NCBI RefSeq assembly: GCF_004343075.1
Contig: NZ_SLXP01000007.1
Coordinates: 143,074 to 207,073 of the forward strand
Origin: Rhodovulum marinum
GTDB taxonomy: Bacteria; Pseudomonadota; Alphaproteobacteria; Rhodobacterales; Rhodobacteraceae
DNA: 64,000 nucleotides
Reading direction: 5' to 3'
Positions 26,246 to 35,041 of the stretch are shown here, piece by piece. Positions within the stretch are counted from its first letter, which is position 1. Every line of letters begins with the position of its first letter. The position numbers and the translations under genes were made by a program. Below the pieces are notes generated by a model that saw only the letters and a program-made list of their open reading frames with translations, searched no databases and was not told the DNA's origin.

Positions 26246-26584
26246 TCAGATCGCGTCTTCGTTGGTTTCGCCCGTGCGCACGCGAACGGCCTGGTTCACG
26301 TCGAGAACGAAGATCTTGCCGTCGCCGATCTTGTCGGTCTTGGCGGTCTTGGCGATCGTCTCGACAACCTGGTCGGCCATGGCCGCGGCCACGACGATTT
26401 CCAGCTTCACCTTGGGAACGAAGTTCACGGCGTATTCCGCGCCGCGATAGATTTCCGTGTGCCCGGATTGCGAGCCAAAGCCCTTGATCTCGGACACCAT
26501 CATGCCGCGCACGCCGATGGTGGTGAGCGCTTCCCTCACCTCCTCCAGCTTGAACGGCTTGATTGCAGCAATGATCAGTTTCAC
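26246..26584 (-). CDS. glnK: nitrogen regulatory protein PII
   Basis: A 112-residue PII signal protein; trimers sense 2-oxoglutarate and ATP/ADP and plug AmtB when nitrogen is sufficient. The T-loop has Tyr51 in YRGAEYAVNF, the uridylylation site; the B-loop TAKTDKIGDGKIFV and C-terminal RVRTGET bind nucleotide. The start is GTG at 26584 with GGAAGGG upstream; the nearby ATG (26589) is out of frame and hits a stop at once. It is adjacent to amtB, which marks it as the GlnK type rather than GlnB. Confidence 0.96.
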   Translation of the reverse strand: MKLIIAAIKPFKLEEVREALTTIGVRGMMVSEIKGFGSQSGHTEIYRGAEYAVNFVPKVKLEIVVAAAMADQVVETIAKTAKTDKIGDGKIFVLDVNQAVRVRTGETNEDAI

Positions 26585-26702
26585 GTCATGACCCTTCCGT
26601 TTACGTGGCAGGCGGTCCTGCGGGTGTACCGACGCAAGGAGGGGCCTCCGGCACCGGGGAGACAAGGAATCCGCCGCCTCCGACGGCCGCCGCACTGGAA
26701 AG

Positions 26703-26756
26703 TTTGCACAATTTTTGCACAAATTAATTTCCGTGATGGTTTTTTGTGCAGTTGTG
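26703..26756 (-). promoter_or_regulatory. TTGCACAA box cluster upstream of glnK-amtB (possible NtrC region)
   Basis: In an AT-rich patch, TTGCACAA occurs at 26704-26711 and again exactly 11 bp later at 26715-26722; the inverted TTGTGCA is at 26744-26750. TGCAC...GTGCA dyads resemble NtrC enhancer sites, and nitrogen control of glnK-amtB is expected. The boxes are about 120-165 bp before the glnK start. Read on the plus strand, 26703-26719 also resembles a sigma-54 -24/-12 element (TTTGCAC-N7-TGCA) pointing at the PBP gene, which seems less likely. Confidence 0.4.
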
Positions 26757-26845
26757 AAAGCCGAAAACGTGAGCGGCTGGGAACTCCACATTGCCGGGCG
26801 GGCGCGGTAAGGTGGCCCGAGGCAGAGCAGACAATCGGAACGGCA

Positions 26846-29047
26846 ATGGGCAGCAAGGGCCGGAGAACACCCCCGCTCGTGGCGGAACGACGCTATCCCG
26901 CCAAGAAGGCGGGCGCGAAGAAACGCGCGCCCACCCGGCGCAAATCCACGGGCACGAAACGGCGCAGGACGCGGCGGTCGGGCAACGCCGTGACACGGTT
27001 TTTCGGCGGCCTCTTCCGCTGGATCCTGCGGCTGGTCTGGCGCATCGGCTCGCGGCTGGCGCTGATGGGCGCGGTCGTGGTGGGGCTTGCGGTCTTCTAC
27101 TTCTACGTCCAGTTGCCCCCCGTCTCCGCGCTTCTGGACGGGCGCAACCGCGGCTCGGTCACGCTGCTCGACCGTTCGGGCCAGGTCTTTGCCTGGCGCG
27201 GCGAACAGTTCGGCGGCCAGATCACCGCCGCCACCGTGGCGCCCGCCCTGAAAAACGCCGTCATCGCCACCGAGGACCGCCGATTCTACAGCCATTTCGG
27301 CATCAGCCCGCGCGGCGTCGCAGGCGCGATCCGCATCAACCTGTCCGAAGGGCGCGGCCCGCTGTCGGGCCATGGCGGCTCGACCATCACCCAGCAGACC
27401 GCGAAACTGTTGTGCCTGGGCGTGGCCTATGACCCCGCGCAATGGAAATCCGAAGCCGAGTACGAGGCCGATTGCCGCCGCACCACGCTCGCGCGCAAGG
27501 CCAAGGAAGCGGTCTACGCCATGGCGATGGAGGCCAAGTACACCAAGGACGAGATCCTGACGATCTACCTCAACCGCGCCTACCTGGGCGCCGGCGCCCG
27601 CGGCTTCGAGGCCGCCGCCCAGCGCTATTTCGGCAAGTCCGCCAACCAGGTGAACGCCTCGGAGGCGGCGATGCTCGCGGGGCTGCTGAAGGCGCCGACC
27701 ACCTATGCGCCCACCAACAACCTGGAACGCTCGCGCAACCGGGCCAATCTGATCCTTGGGCTGATGCAGGACCAGGGCTACCTGACCGCCAAGCAGGCCG
27801 CCATCGCCAAGGCCAACCCGGCCGAACTGTCGGCGGCCGCCGAATCGCGCTCGGGCGGGTATTTCGCCGACTGGGTGATGGGCGCAGGCCCCGATTTCCT
27901 GACCCGCACCACCACCGAGGACGTCATCATCCGCACCACCTTCGACCCGCGCCTGCAAAAGGCCGCCGAAGATGCGCTCAAGGACGTGTTCGAAACCAAG
28001 GTGAAACCGGGATCGAAGGCCGAGGCGGCGATCGTGGTGATGTCCGCCGACGGCGCGGTGCGCGCCATGGTCGGCGGGCGCAAGACCACCATCGGCGGGT
28101 TCAACCGCGCCACCATGGCCCTGCGCCAGACCGGATCGGCCTTCAAACCCTTCGTCTATGCCGCCGCGCTCGACCTGGGCTACACGCCGAACGCCACCGT
28201 GGTCGACGAACCCTACACGATAAACGTCCCCGGATCCGGCCCCTACGCGCCCGAGAATTACGACCGGCGCTTTCACGGCCGGGTGACCCTGACCGAGGCA
28301 CTGCAGCATTCCTACAATGTCCCGGCGGTGAAGGTCTCCGAATCGGTCGGCCGCGAGAACGTGCGCCGCATCGCCGCCGATTTCGGCCTCGACAGCGACC
28401 TGGCGCTCGGCCCGGCCCTGGCCCTGGGCGCCTCGGAATCGACGCTGATCAAGATGACCGGCGCCTATGCCGGCATCCTCAACGGCGGTTCCAGCGTCAC
28501 GCCCTACGGCCTGGTCGAGCTGCGCTTGAAGGGCGAGACCGAACCGCTGATGGGCCAGGAAGGCGGCATGGGCGAACGCGTCATCTCCGAACGTGCCGCG
28601 CGCAGCCTGGTCTACATGATGCACCGCGCGGTCGAGGCCGGCACCGGGCAACGCGCGCAACTGCCCGGCTGGCAGGTCGCGGGCAAGACCGGCACCACCT
28701 CGGCGGCGCGCGACGCCTGGTTCATCGGCTTCACCGCCGACTACGTCGCCGGCGTCTGGATGGGCTACGACGACAACACGCCGCTGTCGGGCGTCACCGG
28801 CGGCGGACTGCCCGCCGAGATCTGGCACGAAACCATGGCGCGCGTGCATGACGGGCTGACACCGCGCCCGCTGCCGATGCTGGTGCCCGACCGCCGCGAC
28901 ACGGCACCCGGCCAATATCCCGGCGAAACCTATTCCTCGGGCGATGGCAATGGGGTCGAGCGCCCGCGCGAAACCGGCGGTGACGTGGCCGAACGCATCC
29001 TGCTGGAGGTGCTGGGCGCGATCCTGGGCACCGGCCGCGGCAACTGA
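26846..29047 (+). CDS. bifunctional penicillin-binding protein 1A family
   Basis: A 733-residue class A PBP that polymerises glycan strands and cross-links peptides. A very basic cytoplasmic N-terminus (residues 1-65, KKAGAKKRAPTRRKSTGTKR) precedes one membrane helix (about 70-90). The GT51 transglycosylase domain has the catalytic Glu143 in ATEDRRFYSHFG and GGSTITQQ. The transpeptidase domain has S431-x-x-K434 (TGSAFKPF), SYN at 489 and KTGT from 614, all intact. Its length and lack of an OB/ODD insert resemble the short PBP1A/1C-like enzymes of Rhodobacteraceae. The ribosome site is weak. Transcribed divergently from glnK. Confidence 0.94.
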   Translation: MGSKGRRTPPLVAERRYPAKKAGAKKRAPTRRKSTGTKRRRTRRSGNAVTRFFGGLFRWILRLVWRIGSRLALMGAVVVGLAVFYFYVQLPPVSALLDGRNRGSVTLLDRSGQVFAWRGEQFGGQITAATVAPALKNAVIATEDRRFYSHFGISPRGVAGAIRINLSEGRGPLSGHGGSTITQQTAKLLCLGVAYDPAQWKSEAEYEADCRRTTLARKAKEAVYAMAMEAKYTKDEILTIYLNRAYLGAGARGFEAAAQRYFGKSANQVNASEAAMLAGLLKAPTTYAPTNNLERSRNRANLILGLMQDQGYLTAKQAAIAKANPAELSAAAESRSGGYFADWVMGAGPDFLTRTTTEDVIIRTTFDPRLQKAAEDALKDVFETKVKPGSKAEAAIVVMSADGAVRAMVGGRKTTIGGFNRATMALRQTGSAFKPFVYAAALDLGYTPNATVVDEPYTINVPGSGPYAPENYDRRFHGRVTLTEALQHSYNVPAVKVSESVGRENVRRIAADFGLDSDLALGPALALGASESTLIKMTGAYAGILNGGSSVTPYGLVELRLKGETEPLMGQEGGMGERVISERAARSLVYMMHRAVEAGTGQRAQLPGWQVAGKTGTTSAARDAWFIGFTADYVAGVWMGYDDNTPLSGVTGGGLPAEIWHETMARVHDGLTPRPLPMLVPDRRDTAPGQYPGETYSSGDGNGVERPRETGGDVAERILLEVLGAILGTGRGN

Positions 29048-29059
29048 GCCCCCGCGCCT

Positions 29060-29143
29060 TTCGGGTTTCGCCCCGGCTGTCGCCGGGGCGACCGGCTGGG
29101 GGCTCCGCCCCCAGACCCCGGGGATATTTCAAGCCAGAAGAAG
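29060..29143 (-). repeat. dispersed stem-loop repeat, copy 3a (reverse)
   Basis: Reverse-oriented copy between convergent PBP and mlaC genes. Stem 2 TCGCCCCGGC/GCCGGGGCGA (29068-29077/29082-29091) and stem 1 CTGGGGGC/GCCCCCAG (29096-29103/29107-29114) are followed by CCCCGGGGATATTTCAAGCC, which reads as a terminator for the PBP gene. Its CCAGAAGAAG end pairs with copy 3b. Confidence 0.75.
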
Positions 29144-29151
29144 ACCTCGCC

Positions 29152-29214
29152 CCTTCTTCTGGCCCGAAATATCCCGGGGGGAGTCCGAAGGACGGGGGGC
29201 AGAGCCCCCCCGCG
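29152..29214 (+). repeat. dispersed stem-loop repeat, copy 3b (forward, short form)
   Basis: A forward copy head-to-head with 3a: CTTCTTCTGGC (29153-29163) is the exact complement of GCCAGAAGAAG (29133-29143). It carries CGAAATATCCCGGGGG, the mini-hairpin GTCC-GAA-GGAC, and one G/C stem (29194-29200/29204-29210), but lacks stem 2. Ends 3 bp before the mlaC stop. Confidence 0.7.
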
Positions 29215-29216
29215 GA

Positions 29217-29834
29217 TCAGCCCAGCCGGCGCAGGTCCTCGATCAGGGCATCCAGATCGCCGCGGCGCCGGTCCAGCAGGGCGCCGATCTCGGTCCGCTC
29301 GGTGGCCAGCATATTCACACCCTCGATGAAGATGTTGAAGAACAGGTCGCGCCCCGACCGGTCCGAAACCAGGAAGGTCACCTCGAACGGCGCCTGGCCG
29401 CGTAGAATCGCGGTGGTCTTGACCTCGTGGAAATTCTTCAGCGGGCGCGCCTCGCGCACCTTCAGCTCGCCGCCGATGAACTCCCGGAACCGGCGACCGT
29501 ACTTGCGCGAGATATAGCCCTGGAAGGCGTCGGTAAAGGCGCGCATCTGCGCCGCGCTGGCCGACCGCGCCGCCACCCCGAGCGCCGAGCGGGCGATGAT
29601 CGGCACATCGGCATAACGGGCGAAGATACGCTCGAACTCGGGCAGCATCTGCGCCTCGGAGCGGCCGGAATTGATCACCCGGTTGATATCGGCCACCACC
29701 CGGTCGATCAGCTGCGCCGCCTGTTGCGTGGTCAGCGCCCGTGCCGCCCCGGGCAGCGCCAGCACGGCGCCCGCGGCCAGGCCCGCGCCGATCAGCGCGC
29801 GGCGTTGGGGGTCACTGGGCATCTGGGTCGGCAT
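29217..29834 (-). CDS. mlaC: phospholipid-binding protein MlaC
   Basis: A 205-residue MlaC/Ttg2D-family periplasmic carrier that shuttles phospholipid between outer-membrane MlaA and the inner-membrane MlaFEDB complex. The leader contains RR at residues 11-12 followed by a hydrophobic stretch (ALIGAGLAAGAVLALPGAAR), a possible Tat-type signal. The mature domain has QGYISRKYGRRF and LKNFHEVKTTAI. I chose the ATG at 29834 with GAGGA 5 nt before it; a second ATG lies at 29822. It overlaps the end of mlaA by 23 bp. The MlaFEDB genes are not in the window. Confidence 0.9.
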   Translation of the reverse strand: MPTQMPSDPQRRALIGAGLAAGAVLALPGAARALTTQQAAQLIDRVVADINRVINSGRSEAQMLPEFERIFARYADVPIIARSALGVAARSASAAQMRAFTDAFQGYISRKYGRRFREFIGGELKVREARPLKNFHEVKTTAILRGQAPFEVTFLVSDRSGRDLFFNIFIEGVNMLATERTEIGALLDRRRGDLDALIEDLRRLG

Positions 29835-30588
29835 AGGGGTCCTCATACGGGTCGAAATAGTCCGGCGTCGCGCCCCGTCCAAGCTGGAACCGGCGGTTCT
29901 GCAGGTAGGTCTGGCGCGTTTGCGCATAGCTGTCGGCGCTGTCGTAAAGGATCGAATCGATCAGCTCGGACCGGTCGTAGCGCGCCCCCAGCCCCGAAAG
30001 CACCCTCAGCCCCGTCGCGGTTTCGCGCTGGTCGGCGCGCGGCAGGTGGCCCAGCGGGTTGATCGCCAGGTCGACCACCGCGCCCAGCGTGTCGCGCCCG
30101 GTGGACGGCCCCAGGAACGGCAGTTCGACGTAATTGCCCTCGGCCACGCCCCAGACGTGCAGGGTCTCGCCGAAATCGGTGTCGATCTCGGGCGCGCCCA
30201 TCGGCGTCGCCGGGTCCAGCAGGCCGCCCAGCCCGATCGTGGTGTTGACGAAGAACCGCGTCGTGTTCTGCGCCGCGTCGCCCGGGCGCAATTGCAGCAG
30301 GCTGTTCAGCACCTTGCCCGGCAGTGACAGGTTGGCCGAGAAATTGCTGAACGCCGTGCGCACCGGGTCGGGCACCACGCGGCCATAGGATGTGGCCGCC
30401 GGGCGCACCAGCGCGCGGTCCAGCGCCACGTTGAAATCGTGCACGCCGCGGTTCTGTACCTCGTAGGGGTCTGAAACCCCGCCGGGAATCGGCGCGGCAC
30501 AGCCGGCCAGAACGGCCAGGGCGGCGGCGGCCGCGACGTGGCGCGGCCATCGAAGACGGTCGGTCGAAAGGGCGGGCACTGGCAGCAT
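29812..30588 (-). CDS. mlaA: outer-membrane lipid-asymmetry lipoprotein MlaA (VacJ)
   Basis: A 258-residue outer-membrane lipoprotein that extracts mislocalised phospholipid from the outer leaflet. The lipobox is AVLAGC with Cys30. VacJ hallmarks follow: DPYEVQNRGVHDFNVALD, GLLDPATPMG and FGETLHVWGVAEGNYVELPF. A C-terminal extension after YLQNRRFQ is Asp/Pro/Tyr-rich (YFDPYEDPYADPDAQ). The start is uncertain: the ATG at 30588 lies inside a sequence resembling the 3' half of a TPP riboswitch and has no clear Shine-Dalgarno; a GTG three codons later is an alternative. It is the first gene of mlaA-mlaC. Confidence 0.9.
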   Translation of the reverse strand: MLPVPALSTDRLRWPRHVAAAAALAVLAGCAAPIPGGVSDPYEVQNRGVHDFNVALDRALVRPAATSYGRVVPDPVRTAFSNFSANLSLPGKVLNSLLQLRPGDAAQNTTRFFVNTTIGLGGLLDPATPMGAPEIDTDFGETLHVWGVAEGNYVELPFLGPSTGRDTLGAVVDLAINPLGHLPRADQRETATGLRVLSGLGARYDRSELIDSILYDSADSYAQTRQTYLQNRRFQLGRGATPDYFDPYEDPYADPDAQ

Positions 30589-30751
30589 CCGGATCAGGTG
30601 AAAGAACCCGGCTACGGAACCATGACGCGCCGCGGATCACAAGGGCCAAGCCCCGTTCCAAGCCGTCCGAACGTCTTCATTTTTCGGTTTCACCCGCTTC
30701 GGCGCGGCTGTAGCGTCGCCCGCGTCGGGACAGGCCACAAGGAGAGAGCCC

Positions 30752-31216
30752 ATGAGCGGACGATTCGAAACACGGCTGGCAGAGATGGGCGTGACCCTGC
30801 CCGAGGCGCCCGCGCCGGCGGCCAATTACGTGCCTTACGTGGTCTCGGGCGACCTCGTGTTCGTCTCGGGCCAGATCGCGATGCAGAACGGCACCTTCCT
30901 CACCGGCAAGCTGGGTGCCGACATGGATGTGGACGCGGGTGCCGCCGCTGCGCGGACCTGCGCGATCGGGCTTCTGGCGCAGGTCAAGGCGGCCTGCGGC
31001 GGCGATCTCGACCGGCTGCAACGGGTGGTGAAACTGACCGGCTTCGTCAACTCGACGCCCGAATTCGGCGACCAGCCAAAGGTGATCAACGGCGCCTCGG
31101 ATTTCCTGGTCGAGGCGCTGGGCGATGCCGGGCGGCATTCGCGCTCGGCGGTCAGCGCGGCCTCGCTGCCCTTCGGCGTCGCGGTCGAGATCGAGGGCAT
31201 TTTCGAAATCCGATGA
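30752..31216 (+). CDS. RidA family protein
   Basis: A 154-residue protein of the YjgF/YER057c/UK114 family. Canonical RidA hydrolyses reactive 2-aminoacrylate and other enamines/imines. It contains FVSGQIAMQNG, VKLTGFVNSTPEF and a C-terminal VEIEGIFEIR strand; the extra length and DRLQRVVKL place it in the longer subfamily (about 150 aa) seen in proteobacteria rather than archetypal RidA of 128 aa. AAGGAGAGAG precedes the ATG. The next gene overlaps it by 4 bp. Confidence 0.88.
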   Translation: MSGRFETRLAEMGVTLPEAPAPAANYVPYVVSGDLVFVSGQIAMQNGTFLTGKLGADMDVDAGAAAARTCAIGLLAQVKAACGGDLDRLQRVVKLTGFVNSTPEFGDQPKVINGASDFLVEALGDAGRHSRSAVSAASLPFGVAVEIEGIFEIR

Positions 31217-31989
31217 CACCGCTGCCCCGGGCCTTCCTGGACGCGCCCATCGCCCACCGGGCGCTGCATGACCGTGCCGCCGGGCGGCCCGAGAACTCGA
31301 TCGAGGCGGTGCGCGCCGCGGTGGCGGCCGGTTACGGCATCGAGATCGACATCCAGGGGTCCGCCGACGGCGTGCCCATGGTGTTTCACGATTACGACCT
31401 CAAGCGGCTGACCGGCGAGACCGGGCGCATCGCCCGGCGCAATGCCCGCGAACTGACCGAAATCCGTCTGACCGGCGGGCAGACCGGCATCCCGACGCTC
31501 GAGGCGGTTCTCGAAGAGGTCGCGGGCCGGGTGCCCCTGCTGGTCGAGATCAAGGACCCCGACGGTGCCATGGGCCGCGACGTGGGCCGGATCGAACGCG
31601 CCGTCGCGCGCGCGGTTTCGGGCTATGCCGGCCCCGTGGCGGTGATGTCCTTCAACCCCCATTCGGTCGCCGATTTCGCGATGGCCGCCCCCGACGTGGC
31701 GCGCGGCCTGACCACCTGCGCGTTCGAGCGGCTGCACTGGCCGCGCCTGCACGCCCCCACCCGCAAGCTGTTGCGCGGCATTCCCGATTTCGACCGGATC
31801 GAGGCCGCCTTCATCTCGCATCGCTGGTCCGACCTTTCCCGCCCGCGGGTGGCCGAACTGCGCCTGCAGGGGGCGGCGGTTCTGTGCTGGACGGTCAAAT
31901 CCCCGCGCGACGAGGAAACCGCCCGGCTTCTGGCGCAGAACGTCACCTTCGAGGGCTATGCCGCGGCCCGGCCCGTTCTGCCGGCTTGA
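31213..31989 (+). CDS. glycerophosphodiester phosphodiesterase family protein
   Basis: A 258-residue GDPD TIM-barrel protein, expected to hydrolyse glycerophosphodiesters to glycerol-3-phosphate and an alcohol. Catalytic and metal residues are in place: AHRALHD, PENSIEA, IEIDIQGSADGVPMVFHD, and LVEIKD. No signal peptide, so cytoplasmic. ATGA overlap with the RidA-like gene indicates translational coupling. Confidence 0.88.
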   Translation: MTPLPRAFLDAPIAHRALHDRAAGRPENSIEAVRAAVAAGYGIEIDIQGSADGVPMVFHDYDLKRLTGETGRIARRNARELTEIRLTGGQTGIPTLEAVLEEVAGRVPLLVEIKDPDGAMGRDVGRIERAVARAVSGYAGPVAVMSFNPHSVADFAMAAPDVARGLTTCAFERLHWPRLHAPTRKLLRGIPDFDRIEAAFISHRWSDLSRPRVAELRLQGAAVLCWTVKSPRDEETARLLAQNVTFEGYAAARPVLPA

Positions 31990-32037
31990 CCTCGGCCCGC
32001 CCCGGCCCATCTGACCGGGCAAGGCAGGAAAGCACGG

Positions 32038-33222
32038 ATGCCCGCAGAGCAAGTCGAAATCGAGGTTCTGTCGTCGCTGGCCGATATCCCGGCCGCCGAG
32101 TGGGACGCTTGCGCCTGCCCCGAGGCGGCCGATGGCGGCCGCCCCGACGACCCCTTCACCACGCACCGGTTCCTCAAGGCGCTGGAGGACAGCCGGTCCG
32201 TCGGCGCGGGCACCGGCTGGCAGCCGCACCACCTGGCCGCGCGCCGGGCGGGCCAGATCATCGCGGTGGCCCCGCTTTACGCCAAGACCCACAGCCAGGG
32301 CGAATACATCTTCGACCACAACTGGGCGCATGCCTATGAACGCGCGGGCGGGCGCTATTACCCCAAGCTGCAGATCGCCGTGCCCTTCACCCCCGCCACG
32401 GGGCGGCGGTTCCTGACCCGGCCCGGGGCCGAACGGGCGGGCATGGCCGCGCTGGTGCAGGGCGCGATCCGGCTGGCCGCGCAGAACCGGCTGTCCTCGC
32501 TGCACGCCACCTTCTGCACCGAGGCCGAGGCGCGTGCCGGGGCCGACCTGGGCCTGCTGCCCCGCGTCACCCAGCAATTCCACTGGGAAAACGCGGGCTA
32601 TGCCGATTTCGACGCCTTCCTCGCCTCGCTGTCCTCGCGCAAGCGCAAGAACATCCGCAAGGAACGCGCCACCGCCCAGGGCTTCGGTGGCACGATCACC
32701 GGCTATACGGGCGAGACGATCCAACCCGGCCACTGGGATGCCTTCTGGCGCTTCTACCAGGACACCGGCGCGCGCAAATGGGGCACGCCCTACCTGACGC
32801 GGGCGTTCTTCGACCGCGCCCACGACACCCTGCGCGACGACATGCTCCTGGTGCTGGCCGAACGCGACGGCGAACCGGTGGCGGGCGCGCTGAACTTCAT
32901 CGGGCGCAGCCGCCTGTATGGCCGCTACTGGGGCTGTGTCGAGGATCACCCCTGCCTGCATTTCGAACTGTGCTACTATCAGGCCATCGACCACGCCATC
33001 GCGCACGGCCTGGACACCGTCGAGGCGGGCGCGCAAGGCGCGCACAAGCTCGCCCGCGGCTACCTGCCGGTGGCCACCCATTCGCTGCACTGGATCGCCG
33101 ATCCGGGCTTTCGCGGCGCGATCGAACAATATCTCGTGGCCGAACGCGACGCCGTCGAAGAGGAAATCGAGGTGATGACCGATTACGGCCCGTTCCGAAA
33201 GACGATGACGGAGGACACATGA
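32038..33222 (+). CDS. FemAB-like GNAT protein (DUF482/COG3146 type)
   Basis: A 394-residue protein of the DUF482 group, acyltransferase-fold proteins related to the FemAB/GNAT superfamily and often called peptidogalycan biosynthesis proteins. It has [16 protein letters not shown] near residue 38, [27 protein letters not shown] (a basic signature at about residue 200) and a C-terminal GNAT half with [20 protein letters not shown] and HKLARGYLP. Substrate unknown. AGGAAAG precedes the ATG. The stop overlaps the pterin dehydratase gene as ATGA. Confidence 0.8.
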   Translation: MPAEQVEIEVLSSLADIPAAEWDACACPEAADGGRPDDPFTTHRFLKALEDSRSVGAGTGWQPHHLAARRAGQIIAVAPLYAKTHSQGEYIFDHNWAHAYERAGGRYYPKLQIAVPFTPATGRRFLTRPGAERAGMAALVQGAIRLAAQNRLSSLHATFCTEAEARAGADLGLLPRVTQQFHWENAGYADFDAFLASLSSRKRKNIRKERATAQGFGGTITGYTGETIQPGHWDAFWRFYQDTGARKWGTPYLTRAFFDRAHDTLRDDMLLVLAERDGEPVAGALNFIGRSRLYGRYWGCVEDHPCLHFELCYYQAIDHAIAHGLDTVEAGAQGAHKLARGYLPVATHSLHWIADPGFRGAIEQYLVAERDAVEEEIEVMTDYGPFRKTMTEDT

Positions 33223-33512
33223 CCGCCAAGCTGACCGATGCCGAACGCAAGGCCGACCTCGCCCCCCTGCTGGCCAATGGCTGGACCAAGACCAAGGGCC
33301 GGGATGCCATCGAAAAGACCTATGAATTCAAGGATTTCGTCGCGGCCTTCGGGTTCATGACCCGCGCCGCGCTCTGGGCCGAGAAACTGAACCACCACCC
33401 CGAATGGTTCAACGTCTACAAGACGGTGCAGGTCACGCTGTCCACCCATGACGCGGGCGGGCTGACCATGCTGGACGTGAAACTGGCCCGCAAGATGGAC
33501 GCGCTGGCCTGA
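33219..33512 (+). CDS. pterin-4-alpha-carbinolamine dehydratase
   Basis: A 97-residue PCD/DCoH family enzyme that dehydrates 4a-hydroxy-tetrahydropterin, recycling the cofactor of aromatic amino acid hydroxylases. The active-site signature [16 protein letters not shown] followed by [13 protein letters not shown] is complete. No phenylalanine hydroxylase gene lies in the window, so the partner is unknown; a moonlighting role is possible. It is translationally coupled to the FemAB-like gene (4-bp overlap). Confidence 0.94.
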   Translation: MTAKLTDAERKADLAPLLANGWTKTKGRDAIEKTYEFKDFVAAFGFMTRAALWAEKLNHHPEWFNVYKTVQVTLSTHDAGGLTMLDVKLARKMDALA

Positions 33513-33601
33513 ACGCGCTGCGCCCTGCGCCGATTTTGCACTGGCCACCGCCCGCCGCGGCCCCTAGCATTCGCACCGTAACGGTCTGAAAGGTCAGGAC
33601 A

Positions 33602-35038
33602 ATGGCGGGGCAGCTTCGGCGCAGTATCCTTCTTGCGGCAGTTCTTGCGGCGGCCCCCATGGCCGGCGCGCAAACGCTGGACGTGCCGGCGCTGATCGCC
33701 GCCGCGCAGGCCGGCGACCCCGAGGCCCAGCGCATGGTGGGCGAGGCGCGGGTCTATGGCCTGGGCGGGGCGCAGGACGTGCCGGCCGGCATCGCCCTGC
33801 TGGAGCAGGCGGCACAGGCGGGCGACCTGCGCGCCAAGGCCAGCCTGGGCAAGATCCTTCTCGACGGCTTCTACCTGCCCGCCGAACCCGACCGCGCGCT
33901 GCCGCTGCTGGACGAGGCCGCGCAGGCCGGCGACACCCGCGCCCGGACCGCGCTGGGCGCCGCGCTGTTGTGGGGCGACGTGACCGCGCCCGACCCCGAC
34001 CGCGCCCGGGCGCTTTTGCAACAGGCCGCCCAGGCCGGCGATGTCGAGGCGCTGCGCATTCTCGGCGAACAGCTTGTGCAGGGCTGGGTGATGGCGCCCG
34101 ACACCCGCACCGGCCTTGCCATGCTGGAACAGGCCGCCGCCACCGGCGACACCGGCGCGCAGGTCGCGCTTGGCGCCGTGCTGCTGGATGGGCCCGGCGT
34201 CGATCACAACATCCCCCGCGCGGTCGAGTTGTTCGAATCCGCCGCGCGCGCGGGCGACGGCGCGGGGCTGGAAACATACGGCGCCTGGCTGATGTGGGGC
34301 CAGCGCGACCCGGCCCGGGCCGAAACCCTGCTGCGCCGCGCGGGCGAAATGGGCCGCGCCAGCGCCTGGACCACCCTGGCCGAGGGCGCGATGTATGGCT
34401 ACCTGCCGCCCAATTCGCGGGCCAAATTCGCGGGCTTTGCCGACCGCGCCCGCGCCGCCGGACAGGACCGCATCGCCGTTCTGGACGCCGAACGCCGCAT
34501 GTGGGGCATCGGCATGCGCGCCTCGGGCCCCAAGTCTCGCGCCCTGCTGGAACAGGCCGCCGAGGCGGGCAACCCGGACGCGCTGCGCTTTCTCGTGCGG
34601 CTGTTGCGCGACGGCAATGGCATGAACGTGGCCCGCGACCGCGCCGCCGCCCGCGCCCTGCTGGACCGGTTCGCGGATCTCCTGTCCCCGGCCGAACGCG
34701 CCAGGCTGGCCCTGACGATCGACATCTCGGCCACCCGCCAGACGGCCAGGTACCCCGCGCTGGCCGACCGGCTGGAGCGCGACCACCAGCGGCTTGGCCT
34801 CGCACTCGCCCGCGACCTTTACGCGGCCAATCCGAATTTCGCGATCTACCTGCTTCAGCGCGACATGGCGCGGCGCGGCATCTATGCCGGGCCGCTGGAC
34901 GCGCTGGCCACCAGCGACACCTTGCGCGCGCTTCATTCCGATTGCATGGCCCGGCTGCCCGACCGCTGGCAATGCGGGGAAAACGTCATGGACGTGTCGG
35001 TGATCGGCCCGCTTCTGGCGCGCCGATCCCCGGGCTGA
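33602..35038 (+). CDS. secreted Sel1-like repeat protein
   Basis: A 478-residue exported protein: a signal peptide (residues 1-23, ending AGAQ), then at least seven Sel1-type helical repeats of about 36 residues marked by ALLEQAAQAGD, PLLDEAAQAGDTRA, ALLQQAAQAGDVEA, AMLEQAAATGDTGA, ELFESAARAGDGAG and ALLEQAAEAGNPDA. The last 120 residues leave the repeat pattern and hold two Cys (SDCMARL, QCGENV). Sel1 arrays are protein-binding scaffolds, often in envelope signalling or polysaccharide systems; the partner is unknown. It stands alone; an 11-bp tandem repeat begins 4 bp after the stop. Confidence 0.85.
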   Translation: MAGQLRRSILLAAVLAAAPMAGAQTLDVPALIAAAQAGDPEAQRMVGEARVYGLGGAQDVPAGIALLEQAAQAGDLRAKASLGKILLDGFYLPAEPDRALPLLDEAAQAGDTRARTALGAALLWGDVTAPDPDRARALLQQAAQAGDVEALRILGEQLVQGWVMAPDTRTGLAMLEQAAATGDTGAQVALGAVLLDGPGVDHNIPRAVELFESAARAGDGAGLETYGAWLMWGQRDPARAETLLRRAGEMGRASAWTTLAEGAMYGYLPPNSRAKFAGFADRARAAGQDRIAVLDAERRMWGIGMRASGPKSRALLEQAAEAGNPDALRFLVRLLRDGNGMNVARDRAAARALLDRFADLLSPAERARLALTIDISATRQTARYPALADRLERDHQRLGLALARDLYAANPNFAIYLLQRDMARRGIYAGPLDALATSDTLRALHSDCMARLPDRWQCGENVMDVSVIGPLLARRSPG

Positions 35039-35041
35039 CCC

